64,000 bases of DNA, from the NCBI RefSeq assembly GCF_000722545.1, contig NZ_JNVM01000033.1, positions 1 through 64,000 of the forward strand, written 5' to 3'. A program made the position numbers and the translations under genes. Origin of the DNA: Paenibacillus tyrphae (GTDB lineage Bacteria; Bacillota; Bacilli; Paenibacillales; NBRC-103111). The notes under the pieces are model-generated. The model saw only the letters and a list, made by a program, of their open reading frames with translations. It did not search any database and was not told where the DNA came from. This document shows positions 26,498 to 33,753 of this stretch, in pieces (positions within the stretch are counted from its first letter, which is position 1; the number at the start of each line of letters is the position of its first letter).

Positions 26498-27703
26498 ATG
26501 AGCATTTTATTGAAGGTTGAACGAGAATCGGGTCAGCCGATTGAGTTTGGCGATGGACAAATCGTTGGTTACAGTTATATCAACACAAGTCCAGCAGATT
26601 TTTTAGCCAAAGCTTATAACGTGATACATTCGATCCAAATACGAGGTGAAATCCCGCTTCGACTACTTCCTCCTGTAGAGCCGGAAATGGATAACTCCAA
26701 TACGCTGTATGCATGGGCACTCACTGAGTATAGACCGGACAATGATTATTATCGAAGCGTTACCGTACAAATCGTGAGACACGAGAAGACGATTCGAGAG
26801 GTCAATTTTACACATGCTTACGTTCATTCGTATAATGAACAGGTTAATGGCCTGAGAGGAGTATTAGAGTTCGAACTTGTTGTAAGACAGAAGCGGGATC
26901 AATTGGATTACATTCAGTTTGGTTCTGTAGAGAGCATTCAACAACGTTCCATAAGAGAAAAAGAGAGTCGTGTTACAACACAGAAAGACACTCCGAAAAT
27001 AGCATTTTGGGGGGCAGAGAAGAAACCTCTATCTGCTCAGCTTACACCTCTAAAAAATGCGCCACAAGAAAATGGCAAAGATCAATTAACATGGGAGTAT
27101 AACAAAAGAATCAACGATCAAAAAATTGCTTTAGCAAAAGCTAAAAAAAGTGGTAACTCAAATGAAATGGCAGATGCTAGCAAAAAGATAGGAGAACTTA
27201 GAACAGAATACGAAAATATTTTACAAAAACAAATGACAGATTCGGGGTTACAAGGGCCAGTTTTCATTGGAGGAAATTTATTAGGCAAGGATGACGAAGT
27301 TCTGACTTACCACGATATTGCATCTGATGAAGGAATTGTTGAAACAATCGCAACTTCCAAAAATGGTACGGTTTATTTTCTGAAAGATTCAAACTATACT
27401 TATGATGTGCAAGTTCATAAGCCTACAATGACAGAAGAATGGCATGGTAAAACTGCTAAAGCGTTGGCTGGCTTCTATGCGGGTAGTTATCTGACAATGG
27501 GTAAGGCATGGTATGTAATATTGGGTTCGGGAGGTACTGGAGCAGTATTAACAGACAACTTGTTAGGTAGTGCTCCAGATTCAGAGGTAACTAAAACAAT
27601 GATTTATAGAACGAATAAGGAAACAGGAAAGATTGAAAATATGATTATTGATACAAATGGGTATCTACCAATTCAAGTTCGTTATTGGAAGGAATATCGG
27701 TGA
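26498..27703 (+). CDS. Candidate effector: tube-like N-terminal domain with long C-terminal extension
   Basis: 401 residues from ATG 26498 (AAGGGAG 10 nt upstream); an ATG at 26435 would add 21 basic residues. The first 150 residues are beta-rich and loosely recall Hcp/phage tail-tube proteins (MSILLKVERESGQ at the start, HAYVHSYNEQVNGLRGVLEFE near residue 125). A polar linker with a helix (about 205-255) leads to a C-terminal domain containing GKTAKALAGFYAGSYLTMG and GSGGTGAVLT. It shares a 1-nt overlap with a small membrane protein, an arrangement like toxin and immunity genes. The family resemblance is weak and the function unproven. Confidence 0.5.
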   Translation: MSILLKVERESGQPIEFGDGQIVGYSYINTSPADFLAKAYNVIHSIQIRGEIPLRLLPPVEPEMDNSNTLYAWALTEYRPDNDYYRSVTVQIVRHEKTIREVNFTHAYVHSYNEQVNGLRGVLEFELVVRQKRDQLDYIQFGSVESIQQRSIREKESRVTTQKDTPKIAFWGAEKKPLSAQLTPLKNAPQENGKDQLTWEYNKRINDQKIALAKAKKSGNSNEMADASKKIGELRTEYENILQKQMTDSGLQGPVFIGGNLLGKDDEVLTYHDIASDEGIVETIATSKNGTVYFLKDSNYTYDVQVHKPTMTEEWHGKTAKALAGFYAGSYLTMGKAWYVILGSGGTGAVLTDNLLGSAPDSEVTKTMIYRTNKETGKIENMIIDTNGYLPIQVRYWKEYR

Positions 27704-27918
27704 TGAACTACAAATCATTTTTTTACATCTTTCTTTTGAGCGTAATTGTGTTGTTTCTCATGATGAGTAGTAAAATAATTAACGGTATAGTAATGATTCT
27801 GTACTTTGGATTATTGTTTTTATTCTCTAAGGTTATTCGCAACAAATTTTCTAGTACAATGATCATTATTCTGAATTTGGTTGTAGTATTTTGTATTCTT
27901 TATTTCAAAATACCGTAA
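27703..27918 (+). CDS. Small membrane protein, candidate immunity protein
   Basis: 71 residues, almost wholly hydrophobic (two to three helices). The start overlaps the upstream stop (TGATG), so the two are translationally coupled, with GGAAGGAA as ribosome site. A terminator follows 12 nt after the stop, closing a two-gene unit. Immunity to the upstream product is an inference from arrangement only. Confidence 0.55.
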   Translation: MNYKSFFYIFLLSVIVLFLMMSSKIINGIVMILYFGLLFLFSKVIRNKFSSTMIIILNLVVVFCILYFKIP

Positions 27919-27930
27919 TTCAATTTTTTT

Positions 27931-27960
27931 GGGGTACGTTATTTACCGTATCCCTTTTTT
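27931..27960 (+). terminator. Terminator of the candidate effector/immunity unit
   Basis: Stem GGGGTACG/CGTATCCC (one G-T pair) followed by TTTTTT. Confidence 0.85.
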
Positions 27961-27964
27961 CTAC

Positions 27965-27990
27965 AAAAAAAGAAGCACTTTATAAGCGCT
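27965..27990 (-). terminator. Terminator for the lipoprotein gene
   Basis: Minus-strand stem AGCGCTT/AAGTGCT with a TTCTTTTTTT tail; about 120 nt beyond the stop of the lipoprotein gene. Confidence 0.6.
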
Positions 27991-28109
27991 CCTCGATTAA
28001 CAATATAAGATTAATCCAATTACCTTGTCTCGTTTTTGTTGTCCGATAATAAAGTTGCTTAAAAAAGCATTGAATTATCGTACCCGTTAACGGAACGCCA
28101 TGCAAAGAT

Positions 28110-28517
28110 TTAACCCTCGATTAATCCCAAATATCTAATTTCCTTACCATTTAGTTTGACTATTAAAACTGGTCCACTTTTCTTAATCGGCTCAAAAATT
28201 TCTACTTCAACAGGAAGTTTCGTCGCCATTTCGTCTTCAAAATTAAGACCATCTTTATATTGCTTTGTAATCATTCCAACCTTCTCTCCAACTGTTAACT
28301 TTTCTTGTTGTACCCATTCAATATTACTTGCATTGTTGTAAATAACTCCTTTGTATTGAAAAATGTCTGCATTCGGATTTTGAGCGATAATTTCCCGTGC
28401 TATCGGATTATGAGTAGACTCAGTTATTGAATTTTCAGAATTGATTACTTTCGATTGATTACATCCCGTAAGCATCAATAAAGTGATTAAAAACGAAATA
28501 ATTATCTTCGTCAACAT
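28110..28517 (-). CDS. Lipoprotein of unknown function
   Basis: About 135 residues. Signal peptide with lipobox LLMLTGC (Cys near residue 18), then a polar secreted domain containing PIAREIIAQNPNADIFQYKGVIYNN and ending IRYLGLIEG. Probably anchored on the outer membrane face. The start is uncertain: ATG 28515-28517 touches the GGGAGG ribosome-like sequence, and an upstream in-frame TTG at 28539-28541 would put a run of nine G inside the coding region. Confidence 0.65.
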   Translation of the reverse strand: MLTKIIISFLITLLMLTGCNQSKVINSENSITESTHNPIAREIIAQNPNADIFQYKGVIYNNASNIEWVQQEKLTVGEKVGMITKQYKDGLNFEDEMATKLPVEVEIFEPIKKSGPVLIVKLNGKEIRYLGLIEG

Positions 28518-28520
28518 CCT

Positions 28521-28529
28521 CCCCCCCCC
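28521..28529 (-). repeat. G9 homopolymer at the lipoprotein start
   Basis: Nine consecutive G on the coding strand between two possible starts. Slippage would change ribosome-site spacing or the frame. Confidence 0.6.
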
Positions 28530-28988
28530 ATAATATAACAACGTTTAATTTATTCAATTTGTTCCACATTTTGTTCAATTATTCTGTCCGATTCCGTTTG
28601 TTCAACGATCTGGCCAATTTTAAACAACTTAATTCTTAAATTAAACGACTTTATTATTAGACAACAGTTTTCACATACAATCTATTGCCGATCCTCTTGC
28701 CAAGCCTTGTACAAATCGTTTCCCCCTATTTGCTCGTCTTCAATCCATTAAGATAAGCGTCGGGTATGAATCGCATGATACTTACTCTTGTTTCTGCATC
28801 CCATCCAGATACCCATGAAATATGTGTTTTATGCCATATTCGAAGCGGTCGAACCTTTCAACAAAAATGGATTTCAAGTAACTTCATATTCAAATTTAAA
28901 AGGAGGATGAAAATTCGTCCCCCCTACAATTTCAAAACTATAATAACATGTGGAAAATTTCCCGTGGTTCAAGATGATAACAAAGAAT
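28530..28988. other. Intergenic region without supported gene
   Basis: AT-rich with several TTGTTC-type motifs near 28555-28605 (TTGTTCCACATTTTGTTCAA, TTTGTTCAACG). A 78-codon plus-strand frame at 28766 has no ribosome site and no protein-like pattern. Nothing else is supported. Confidence 0.4.
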
Positions 28989-29441
28989 TTACATATTCCT
29001 AAGCAACTTACTAACCCATGCTTCTGAAAATCCTAAGATTTGGGCTAGCTCTTTTTGTGAAGCTTCAGGGTTTTCCTTCATTGCTTTATGCAAACGACCC
29101 AATGCTTTTTTTCTTCTTTTAGAAACCTTTATTTCTTGTGTCTCTTTAACTCGTTCACGTTCTATTCCTTCGATATAGACTTGAAGCACCGGAAGACTTT
29201 GAATACAGGTTATGCAAACATAAAATTTTTTAAAGTAAACGGTTTGTTTCTCACTTGAGCAAAACAAACATTCTTTTGTTTGATATCTATAAACCATAAT
29301 CGCCTTTCTCTCGTCATCACCGAAATATTCCGTTTGGACATGGGGATGAAGATTCAACACACGCCTAAACTCGGTGGGGATCACAATTCTCCCTAATTCG
29401 TCTATCACCCTAACAATTCCGGTTACTCTGCCCTCTTGCAT
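28989..29441 (-). CDS. AbrB-like transition-state regulator with Cys4 module and C-terminal helix-turn-helix
   Basis: About 150 residues. The first 50 match the AbrB/SpoVT swapped-hairpin DNA-binding fold (GIVRVIDELGRIVIPTEFRR). A four-cysteine module follows (ECLFC...YVCITC, about 65-90), suited to bind zinc, then a basic stretch (KVSKRRKKALGR) and a helix-turn-helix (EASQKELAQILGFSEAWVSKLL). ATG 29439-29441 has GAGG 7 nt upstream. Next to a Spo0E-type gene in the same direction, so it may act on the host's transition-state and sporulation programme or on the element's own genes. Confidence 0.8.
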   Translation of the reverse strand: MQEGRVTGIVRVIDELGRIVIPTEFRRVLNLHPHVQTEYFGDDERKAIMVYRYQTKECLFCSSEKQTVYFKKFYVCITCIQSLPVLQVYIEGIERERVKETQEIKVSKRRKKALGRLHKAMKENPEASQKELAQILGFSEAWVSKLLRNM

Positions 29442-29467
29442 AAGCACACCTCAAACAATAACGATTT

Positions 29468-29680
29468 CTAGCTCACACACCGCATTTTTCGAATTTGAGC
29501 AATTAAAACGTATATATCTAATTGTTGACTCAATTGGACCACATATTCACTCGTTAAGCTTTCGCCTTGTTGTACCGCCTCCTCCATTTGATTCAGGATG
29601 TTTTCCATAACGTTCTGCAATGCTTCGTCGCTGATATCATCTCGGGCAAAATCCTCCTTTCTGGATACTAATACACCCAT
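29468..29680 (-). CDS. Spo0E-family aspartyl-phosphate phosphatase
   Basis: 70 residues, typical for the family, which removes phosphate from Spo0A~P and so delays sporulation. The signature S-Q-x-L-D is seen as VVQLSQQLDIYVLIAQ (about 48-63), preceded by a predicted helix (LQNVMENILNQMEEAVQQGE). It precedes the AbrB-like gene by 26 nt in one transcript from the promoter at 29726-29754. Confidence 0.75.
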   Translation of the reverse strand: MGVLVSRKEDFARDDISDEALQNVMENILNQMEEAVQQGESLTSEYVVQLSQQLDIYVLIAQIRKMRCVS

Positions 29681-29725
29681 GGAATAATTCCCCTTTCCAA
29701 ACTTAATTTAGGAACTGTCATAAGT

Positions 29726-29754
29726 GTATTATTTATTTCTTTTAAAAGGATCAA
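29726..29754 (-). promoter_or_regulatory. Promoter of the Spo0E-type/AbrB-like pair
   Basis: -10 TAATAC (29726-29731), -35 TTGATC (29749-29754), 17-nt spacer. Confidence 0.55.
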
Positions 29755-29769
29755 TTAAATTTCAAAGAA

Positions 29770-29803
29770 ATAAAACAAAAAACAGGCATTTTCTCGCCTG
29801 TTT
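29770..29803 (-). terminator. Terminator after the regulator/pro-peptide operon
   Basis: Stem AAACAGGC/GCCTGTTT (29780-29787 with 29796-29803) with a TTTTGTTTT tail, 30 nt beyond the pro-peptide stop. Confidence 0.85.
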
Positions 29804-29832
29804 TGTGTCAATACTTTTCCAATTAATTTATT

Positions 29833-29970
29833 TTAAAATCCCGGATCATCAACATAGGCCACTGGTTTGTAATTACCGGAATCATTCAAAATAATATCAT
29901 GATTTGCGATGATCAATGAGCACGTCATTATTATTGAGAATGCTGCAATGGACATGATAAATCTTCTCAT
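29833..29970 (-). CDS. Signal-peptide-like pro-peptide, presumed quorum-sensing signal
   Basis: 45 residues found by reading the region after the regulator. MRRFIMSIAAFSIIMTCSL is a basic start plus hydrophobic secretion signal; the polar C-terminal tail ends NYKPVAYVDDPGF. This is the shape of Phr/NprX/PapR-type precursors, whose last 5-10 residues become the mature signal. The ATG lies 3 nt after the stop of the regulator's frame-corrected end, and its ribosome site GGGGAGG is the end of that gene. A terminator follows. The mature peptide cannot be fixed from sequence. Confidence 0.75.
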   Translation of the reverse strand: MRRFIMSIAAFSIIMTCSLIIANHDIILNDSGNYKPVAYVDDPGF

Positions 29971-29972
29971 AA

Positions 29973-30127
29973 TTAAGCCTCCCCTTTGTTAATGATTCCA
30001 TTATATACCTTTTTTGCCTCTTCTAGAAGCCCAAAGTTCAGTATATTTTTACCAAAACTCAAAGAGGAAATAATGTCATGAGAAAGTTCCACGATATCTT
30101 GATAAGCGCCTATTTTTCCGTAATATT
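29973..30127 (-). other. Out-of-frame C-terminal coding segment of the HTH/TPR regulator
   Basis: In the frame next to that of the upstream gene it reads YYGKIGAYQDIVELSHDI, later LNFGLLEEAKKVYNG, and ends KGEA before TAA. This is clear TPR-like protein sequence with no start of its own, so it is the true end of the regulator gene displaced by a 1-nt change near CAAATATTAC at about 30121-30130. Confidence 0.8.
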
Positions 30128-31263
30128 TGACGACTTTGAAGATATGTCTCTATTGCTTGATTAGCTTGGCCCTGTTCAATAAAAAATGCACCTTTAAACT
30201 TATAATATTTGCCGATCTCTGAATATTGATATGGTGTAGCATTCTCATAAGGGAATAATTGTTCCTCATCCGAGCTAATTAGTTTCTCAATGGAAACATC
30301 ATCATTAATTTGTAACAATACCTCTAACAGTAAATTCAATCGAGGTAGACGTTGATCCCCCTGCACTTCATCCAAACATTCCCGTAATAATGGGAGGGAT
30401 TCTACATATCTATTAGTCCGGGCCAAAATCATGGCATGAAACATTTTCAATCGATCTATGATAATTTGATAATTCAACTTCTCATAGAGTTGGATATGTT
30501 CCTCCAGCGCTTTATAATTGCTTTGATGCCAAAATGAATTACAAATTGCTAAAGCAACCTGCTCCTTGAGTTTACTATGTGTAACATCTACGGCATGGCC
30601 CCATTTCCCCAATTCGATACATTTAGCATATTTTTTTAATGCATAAGCGTGAAGTGCCATGCGGTAATAATACAAACACTTCTCTTCTTGAGACAAAAAA
30701 TCAGTATAATGAAGGGCCTCTTCACCTTCTCTAAATGTCTCTTCCAGCAAAGACAAGTTGCTTCGATTTATCAAATACTTTTTAAAGATGCCTTTCCCTA
30801 CAAAACTAGGCAATCCGCGTTCTCTGGAATATTTAATAATTACCGTATAAAGTAACGCTCTTAATGTGCCATCGTCTAATGTTTCTGTAAAACCAACCAA
30901 TCGCTGTAGTGATTCTTCCGTTTTCTTTTGGGATGATTGTAGTAACCTCGTTGCTACAATGGGTATGAGAGTAACATTTTTCTCCGAGGTAATGTCTTGC
31001 AATATTTCAAATAAAGTTTCTATTCCTCCTTCTTCTTCTATATAAGCCCTGATAATCTCTTCGTAATGTGTCGGCAAGGCGTGAGCTAAGGTTTTCACTG
31101 TCTTTAACTCTGGATGTTTTGTGACTCCCGATTCAATTTTATGAAGAGTCGCGCTACTAACCCCTGTAAGTTCCTCAAGTTCTGCATATGTTAAGTTTTT
31201 CTCTTTTCTAAGTTGGAAGATGATATCTGAGATGGTTTTATTCTGATTTAATATATCCACCAT
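30076..31263 (-). CDS. RRNPP-type quorum-sensing regulator (HTH plus TPR), frameshifted near the end
   Basis: Peptide-controlled transcription regulator. N-terminal XRE-type helix-turn-helix (about 8-65; LTYAELEELTGVSSATLHKIESG), then TPR-type helix pairs to the end (e.g. EKCLYYYRMALHAYALKKYAKCIELG). As sequenced it ends after 395 residues with a non-TPR tail (LRKNRRLSRYRGTFS); removing one A would give about 428 residues ending just before the pro-peptide. The change may be a real inactivating mutation or a sequencing slip. Strong promoter upstream; pro-peptide downstream in the same operon. Confidence 0.85.
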   Translation of the reverse strand: MVDILNQNKTISDIIFQLRKEKNLTYAELEELTGVSSATLHKIESGVTKHPELKTVKTLAHALPTHYEEIIRAYIEEEGGIETLFEILQDITSEKNVTLIPIVATRLLQSSQKKTEESLQRLVGFTETLDDGTLRALLYTVIIKYSRERGLPSFVGKGIFKKYLINRSNLSLLEETFREGEEALHYTDFLSQEEKCLYYYRMALHAYALKKYAKCIELGKWGHAVDVTHSKLKEQVALAICNSFWHQSNYKALEEHIQLYEKLNYQIIIDRLKMFHAMILARTNRYVESLPLLRECLDEVQGDQRLPRLNLLLEVLLQINDDVSIEKLISSDEEQLFPYENATPYQYSEIGKYYKFKGAFFIEQGQANQAIETYLQSRQILRKNRRLSRYRGTFS

Positions 31264-31303
31264 AATACATACCTTCCCTTTAACTAAAATTTTACACTGG
31301 TTA

Positions 31304-31332
31304 ATTATAGCAAAGTATGCTCTAGCTTACAA
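31304..31332 (-). promoter_or_regulatory. Promoter of the quorum-sensing regulator
   Basis: -10 TATAAT (31304-31309), -35 TTGTAA (31327-31332), spacer 17 nt; about 40 nt before the start codon. Confidence 0.7.
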
Positions 31333-31340
31333 TTTATTGA

Positions 31341-31432
31341 TTCTTACAAAATCTCCATAATTCTTACACAAAACACAACTATTCGATAAACTTCTACAAG
31401 ACTTAACTGTTAATTGGTAATCACTGTAACCA
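31341..31432. promoter_or_regulatory. Candidate operator region between the regulator and secreted-protein genes
   Basis: TTCTTACA at 31341 and 31361 and the variant CTTCTACA at 31391 are spaced 20 and 30 bp, i.e. on one face of the helix. TGGT/ACCA arms at 31415-31432 add an inverted motif. Placed between two divergent genes, one of them a DNA-binding regulator. The rest of 31264-31573 holds only the two promoters and leader. Confidence 0.35.
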
Positions 31433-31573
31433 CTTTGGAAATTTGAAGAAATTAACGGAATAAAAATAGACATCAGTACCTATCCCATATTCTGTGTTAT
31501 TATGATAAATTATGTTCGAGCAATCAAGGCGGCAGCCAATTGTTCAAAATTTATTTAGGAGGTATTTTCCAAT

Positions 31574-32296
31574 ATGAAAAAGAAAATGGTAACATCGGTT
31601 CTTGCTCTTTCTATGGCTGTAGCTGTTCCACTATCTGCCTTTGCAACTGAACAATCTCAACTAAAAGTTTCATGGAGTGATAAGCCACAGCATGTTGACT
31701 GGAAGCCAATGGAAAGCCCCGGGGTTCCATTCAAGAGTTATTTAATTGATAAAAACGGAAACAAGGTTGATTGGTCCCGTTCTTATGAAGATTCTGGAGA
31801 GATTTCAACTCAAGATTGGAGTGACGGTCGATTTGTATACGTATTTAAAGGCTATGATCAATCCGCAACCCAACATGATCGAAAACATTTCCCCATCGGC
31901 TCAGCATATGGGCAGAATAACAGTCCGAACCCCATGAAATTAACCTATACACAACAACAAAGTGCTGTCTCAACGTGGACTTTCACAGGGAAAGTTGGTT
32001 TTGAAGGTGAATTTGGCACCGCCTTATTAGCCAAAGCGAAAGCTAGTATCGGTTTCGAAGTATCCAAACAAAGACAGCAATCGGCAAGTTCCACAGCAGC
32101 AGCAGAAAATACAGTATCTCCATGGAAACAAGGCGAGATTACTGCATTTCACAGCGGTGTTTATTCAGGGGGGACTGCCCTTTACCATATGTTCGACACA
32201 AAAGAAGGCGGAGTATACGCTGGGGAGTATAGACAATGGGGCGATGCATGGACCGTTGGGGAAAACGATGTAAATTACTTCTTTACACAGTGGTAA
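31574..32296 (+). CDS. Secreted protein of unknown function
   Basis: 240 residues with a clean Sec signal (MKKKMVTSVLALSMAVAVPLSAFA, cleavage before TEQ). The mature part is rich in aromatic residues and has a central amphipathic Ser/Thr/Ala stretch (TWTFTGKVGFEGEFGTALLAKAKASIGFEVS), which recalls the membrane-insertion region of beta-pore-forming proteins but without enough similarity for a call. AGGAGG lies 7 nt before the ATG. It is divergent from the quorum-sensing regulator and overlaps the next lipoprotein gene, so it may be a target of the regulator. Confidence 0.65.
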   Translation: MKKKMVTSVLALSMAVAVPLSAFATEQSQLKVSWSDKPQHVDWKPMESPGVPFKSYLIDKNGNKVDWSRSYEDSGEISTQDWSDGRFVYVFKGYDQSATQHDRKHFPIGSAYGQNNSPNPMKLTYTQQQSAVSTWTFTGKVGFEGEFGTALLAKAKASIGFEVSKQRQQSASSTAAAENTVSPWKQGEITAFHSGVYSGGTALYHMFDTKEGGVYAGEYRQWGDAWTVGENDVNYFFTQW

Positions 32297-32871
32297 GAAA
32301 TAGCGTAGATAAGGTTATCACATCAATTATTACATTGCTCGTTTTTCTCTTCTTAACTGGATGTAACGATGTGAAACCTACGACAAACAACGAGACCCCG
32401 CTATCCTACGATCAATACTTATCTCTGTATAAAGATATGGCAACTAATCTTGACTTAAAAGGTTACCAGAAAACGGAGGATAATACGGTTACACCATACT
32501 TAATTCAAATTGACCCTCAAGTTTCTTTTAACAAAAGGGAATTTATGACGAAAACTGGTGAACAGACAACCGAATCTACGCAAGCCCGTATTGTATTCAA
32601 AAAAAGTGACGATGGTACTATTGTATATATCGATTTCATTTATTTGGATAAAATTATTGGGAACAACTTGTTCTATTCTGATGTTAGTTCCAAAACAACC
32701 GTATCTAATCCAAACGTATCCAAATATAATACCGACATTCTGGGATTTAAGAATTTACTCATAAAAGTAACTTTAATTTCTTCAAATGAGAATCCGATAT
32801 CCAAAGAGCAACAACATTTTGTTGACAAGCATGTGGTGGAGTTTCTAGCTGCAGCGAACTCGGGAAAATAA
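32290..32871 (+). CDS. Lipoprotein paired with the secreted protein
   Basis: About 193 residues from GTG 32290, which overlaps the upstream stop by 7 nt; the longer frame to 32236 has an unlikely N-terminus. The signal sequence ends in the lipobox LFLTGC. The mature part has no recognised domain. Overlap with the secreted gene shows co-expression; if the partner is toxic, a surface-anchored protective role is conceivable but unproven. The exact start is uncertain because no clear ribosome site is seen. Confidence 0.6.
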   Translation: MVRNSVDKVITSIITLLVFLFLTGCNDVKPTTNNETPLSYDQYLSLYKDMATNLDLKGYQKTEDNTVTPYLIQIDPQVSFNKREFMTKTGEQTTESTQARIVFKKSDDGTIVYIDFIYLDKIIGNNLFYSDVSSKTTVSNPNVSKYNTDILGFKNLLIKVTLISSNENPISKEQQHFVDKHVVEFLAAANSGK

Positions 32872-32878
32872 CTCGCGT

Positions 32879-32912
32879 CCCCTCATGGAGTTAATCCGTG
32901 AGGGGTTTTGAT
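32879..32912 (+). terminator. Terminator after the lipoprotein gene
   Basis: Stem CCCCTCA/TGAGGGG followed by TTTTGATTT. The region from here to 33138 shows no supported gene. Confidence 0.85.
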
Positions 32913-33103
32913 TTCTAAAGAGAGTCTTACAGGCAAATATAGCTTTATTATTCCCAAAAACACAGCTTGTCCTAGTTACATCTTTAGAATTTCTTTTTCT
33001 TCATACACATCGCAGACGCCTCAGAATTGCCCCTAACGGCCTATAAGGTAAATGTGGAGTGGTTTGAGGTAATTAGTGAAAAACGAGTTGTAGGAATGAA
33101 TTT

Positions 33104-33130
33104 AGAGAGGCTTCGCGGCCTCTCTTTTTT
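33104..33130 (+). terminator. Hairpin terminator between converging genes
   Basis: Stem AGAGAGGC/GCCTCTCT with a TTTTTT tail on the plus strand, 9 nt from the end of the element maf. Confidence 0.75.
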
Positions 33131-33138
33131 ATTGGTGC

Positions 33139-33720
33139 TTATAACACTTTGACATTCAACTCTTCGAGCATTTCAGACAGTAAGCTCAATGACATTCCAA
33201 CGACATTAAAATGGTCACCATTGATTGACTCAACAATTGTGGAACCAATCCCCTGAACCGCATACGCACCTGCTTTATCCATTGGCTCACCAGTAGCAAT
33301 ATAGGCGCGTATTTGTTCATCTGACAATGCTTTCATGCGAACATCTGTCACTCTTGATCTTGTAATTACTCTAGACTCTCCAACATCAATACAAGTTATA
33401 CCCGTATAGACTTGATGGGTCTTTCCTTCAATCAGTTTTAACATTCTAAAAGCGTCTTCTTGATCCTTCGGTTTTCCCAATACCTCTTCTGAATACACAA
33501 CAATAGTGTCAGAACCTATTACAATCAAATGACTATCTGTAATCCTTGCAGTGGATGCTTTTGCTTTTCTAAGCGATAATTCTTCAACAATTTGTTTTGG
33601 AGATAAATCATTTGAAACTGTCTCGTCAACATCATTTGTAACAATTTCAAATGGAAGTCCTAACATTTGGATTAACTCTTGTCGTCTAGGTGAAGATGAT
33701 GCGAGCACTAACGTTTTCAT
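33139..33720 (-). CDS. maf: Element-borne Maf nucleotide pyrophosphatase (replacement copy)
   Basis: Maf proteins hydrolyse non-canonical and some normal NTPs and affect septum formation. 193 residues, full length: SSSPRRQEL at the start, VIGSDTIVVY, GKP, and DEQIRAYIATGEPMDKAGAYAVQG, ending LNVKVL. It differs clearly from the chromosomal copy (shorter loop, AT-rich codons), so it is an independent import and not a duplication. It lies within 90 nt of attR, in the same direction as the host maf promoter; GGAGG is 5 nt before the ATG. Transcription from the host promoter would pass through attR into it. Confidence 0.95.
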   Translation of the reverse strand: MKTLVLASSSPRRQELIQMLGLPFEIVTNDVDETVSNDLSPKQIVEELSLRKAKASTARITDSHLIVIGSDTIVVYSEEVLGKPKDQEDAFRMLKLIEGKTHQVYTGITCIDVGESRVITRSRVTDVRMKALSDEQIRAYIATGEPMDKAGAYAVQGIGSTIVESINGDHFNVVGMSLSLLSEMLEELNVKVL

Positions 33721-33753
33721 TCGGAGCCTCCACTTTTATCTATTTGCTTAATT

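Noticed and set aside
28766..29002. 78-codon plus-strand ORF in the element
   Set aside because: No ribosome site and no plausible protein pattern; it overlaps the end of the AbrB-like gene.
33139..33720. Element maf as a simple duplication of the chromosomal gene
   Set aside because: It is shorter, AT-rich and differs throughout; it is an independent orthologue.
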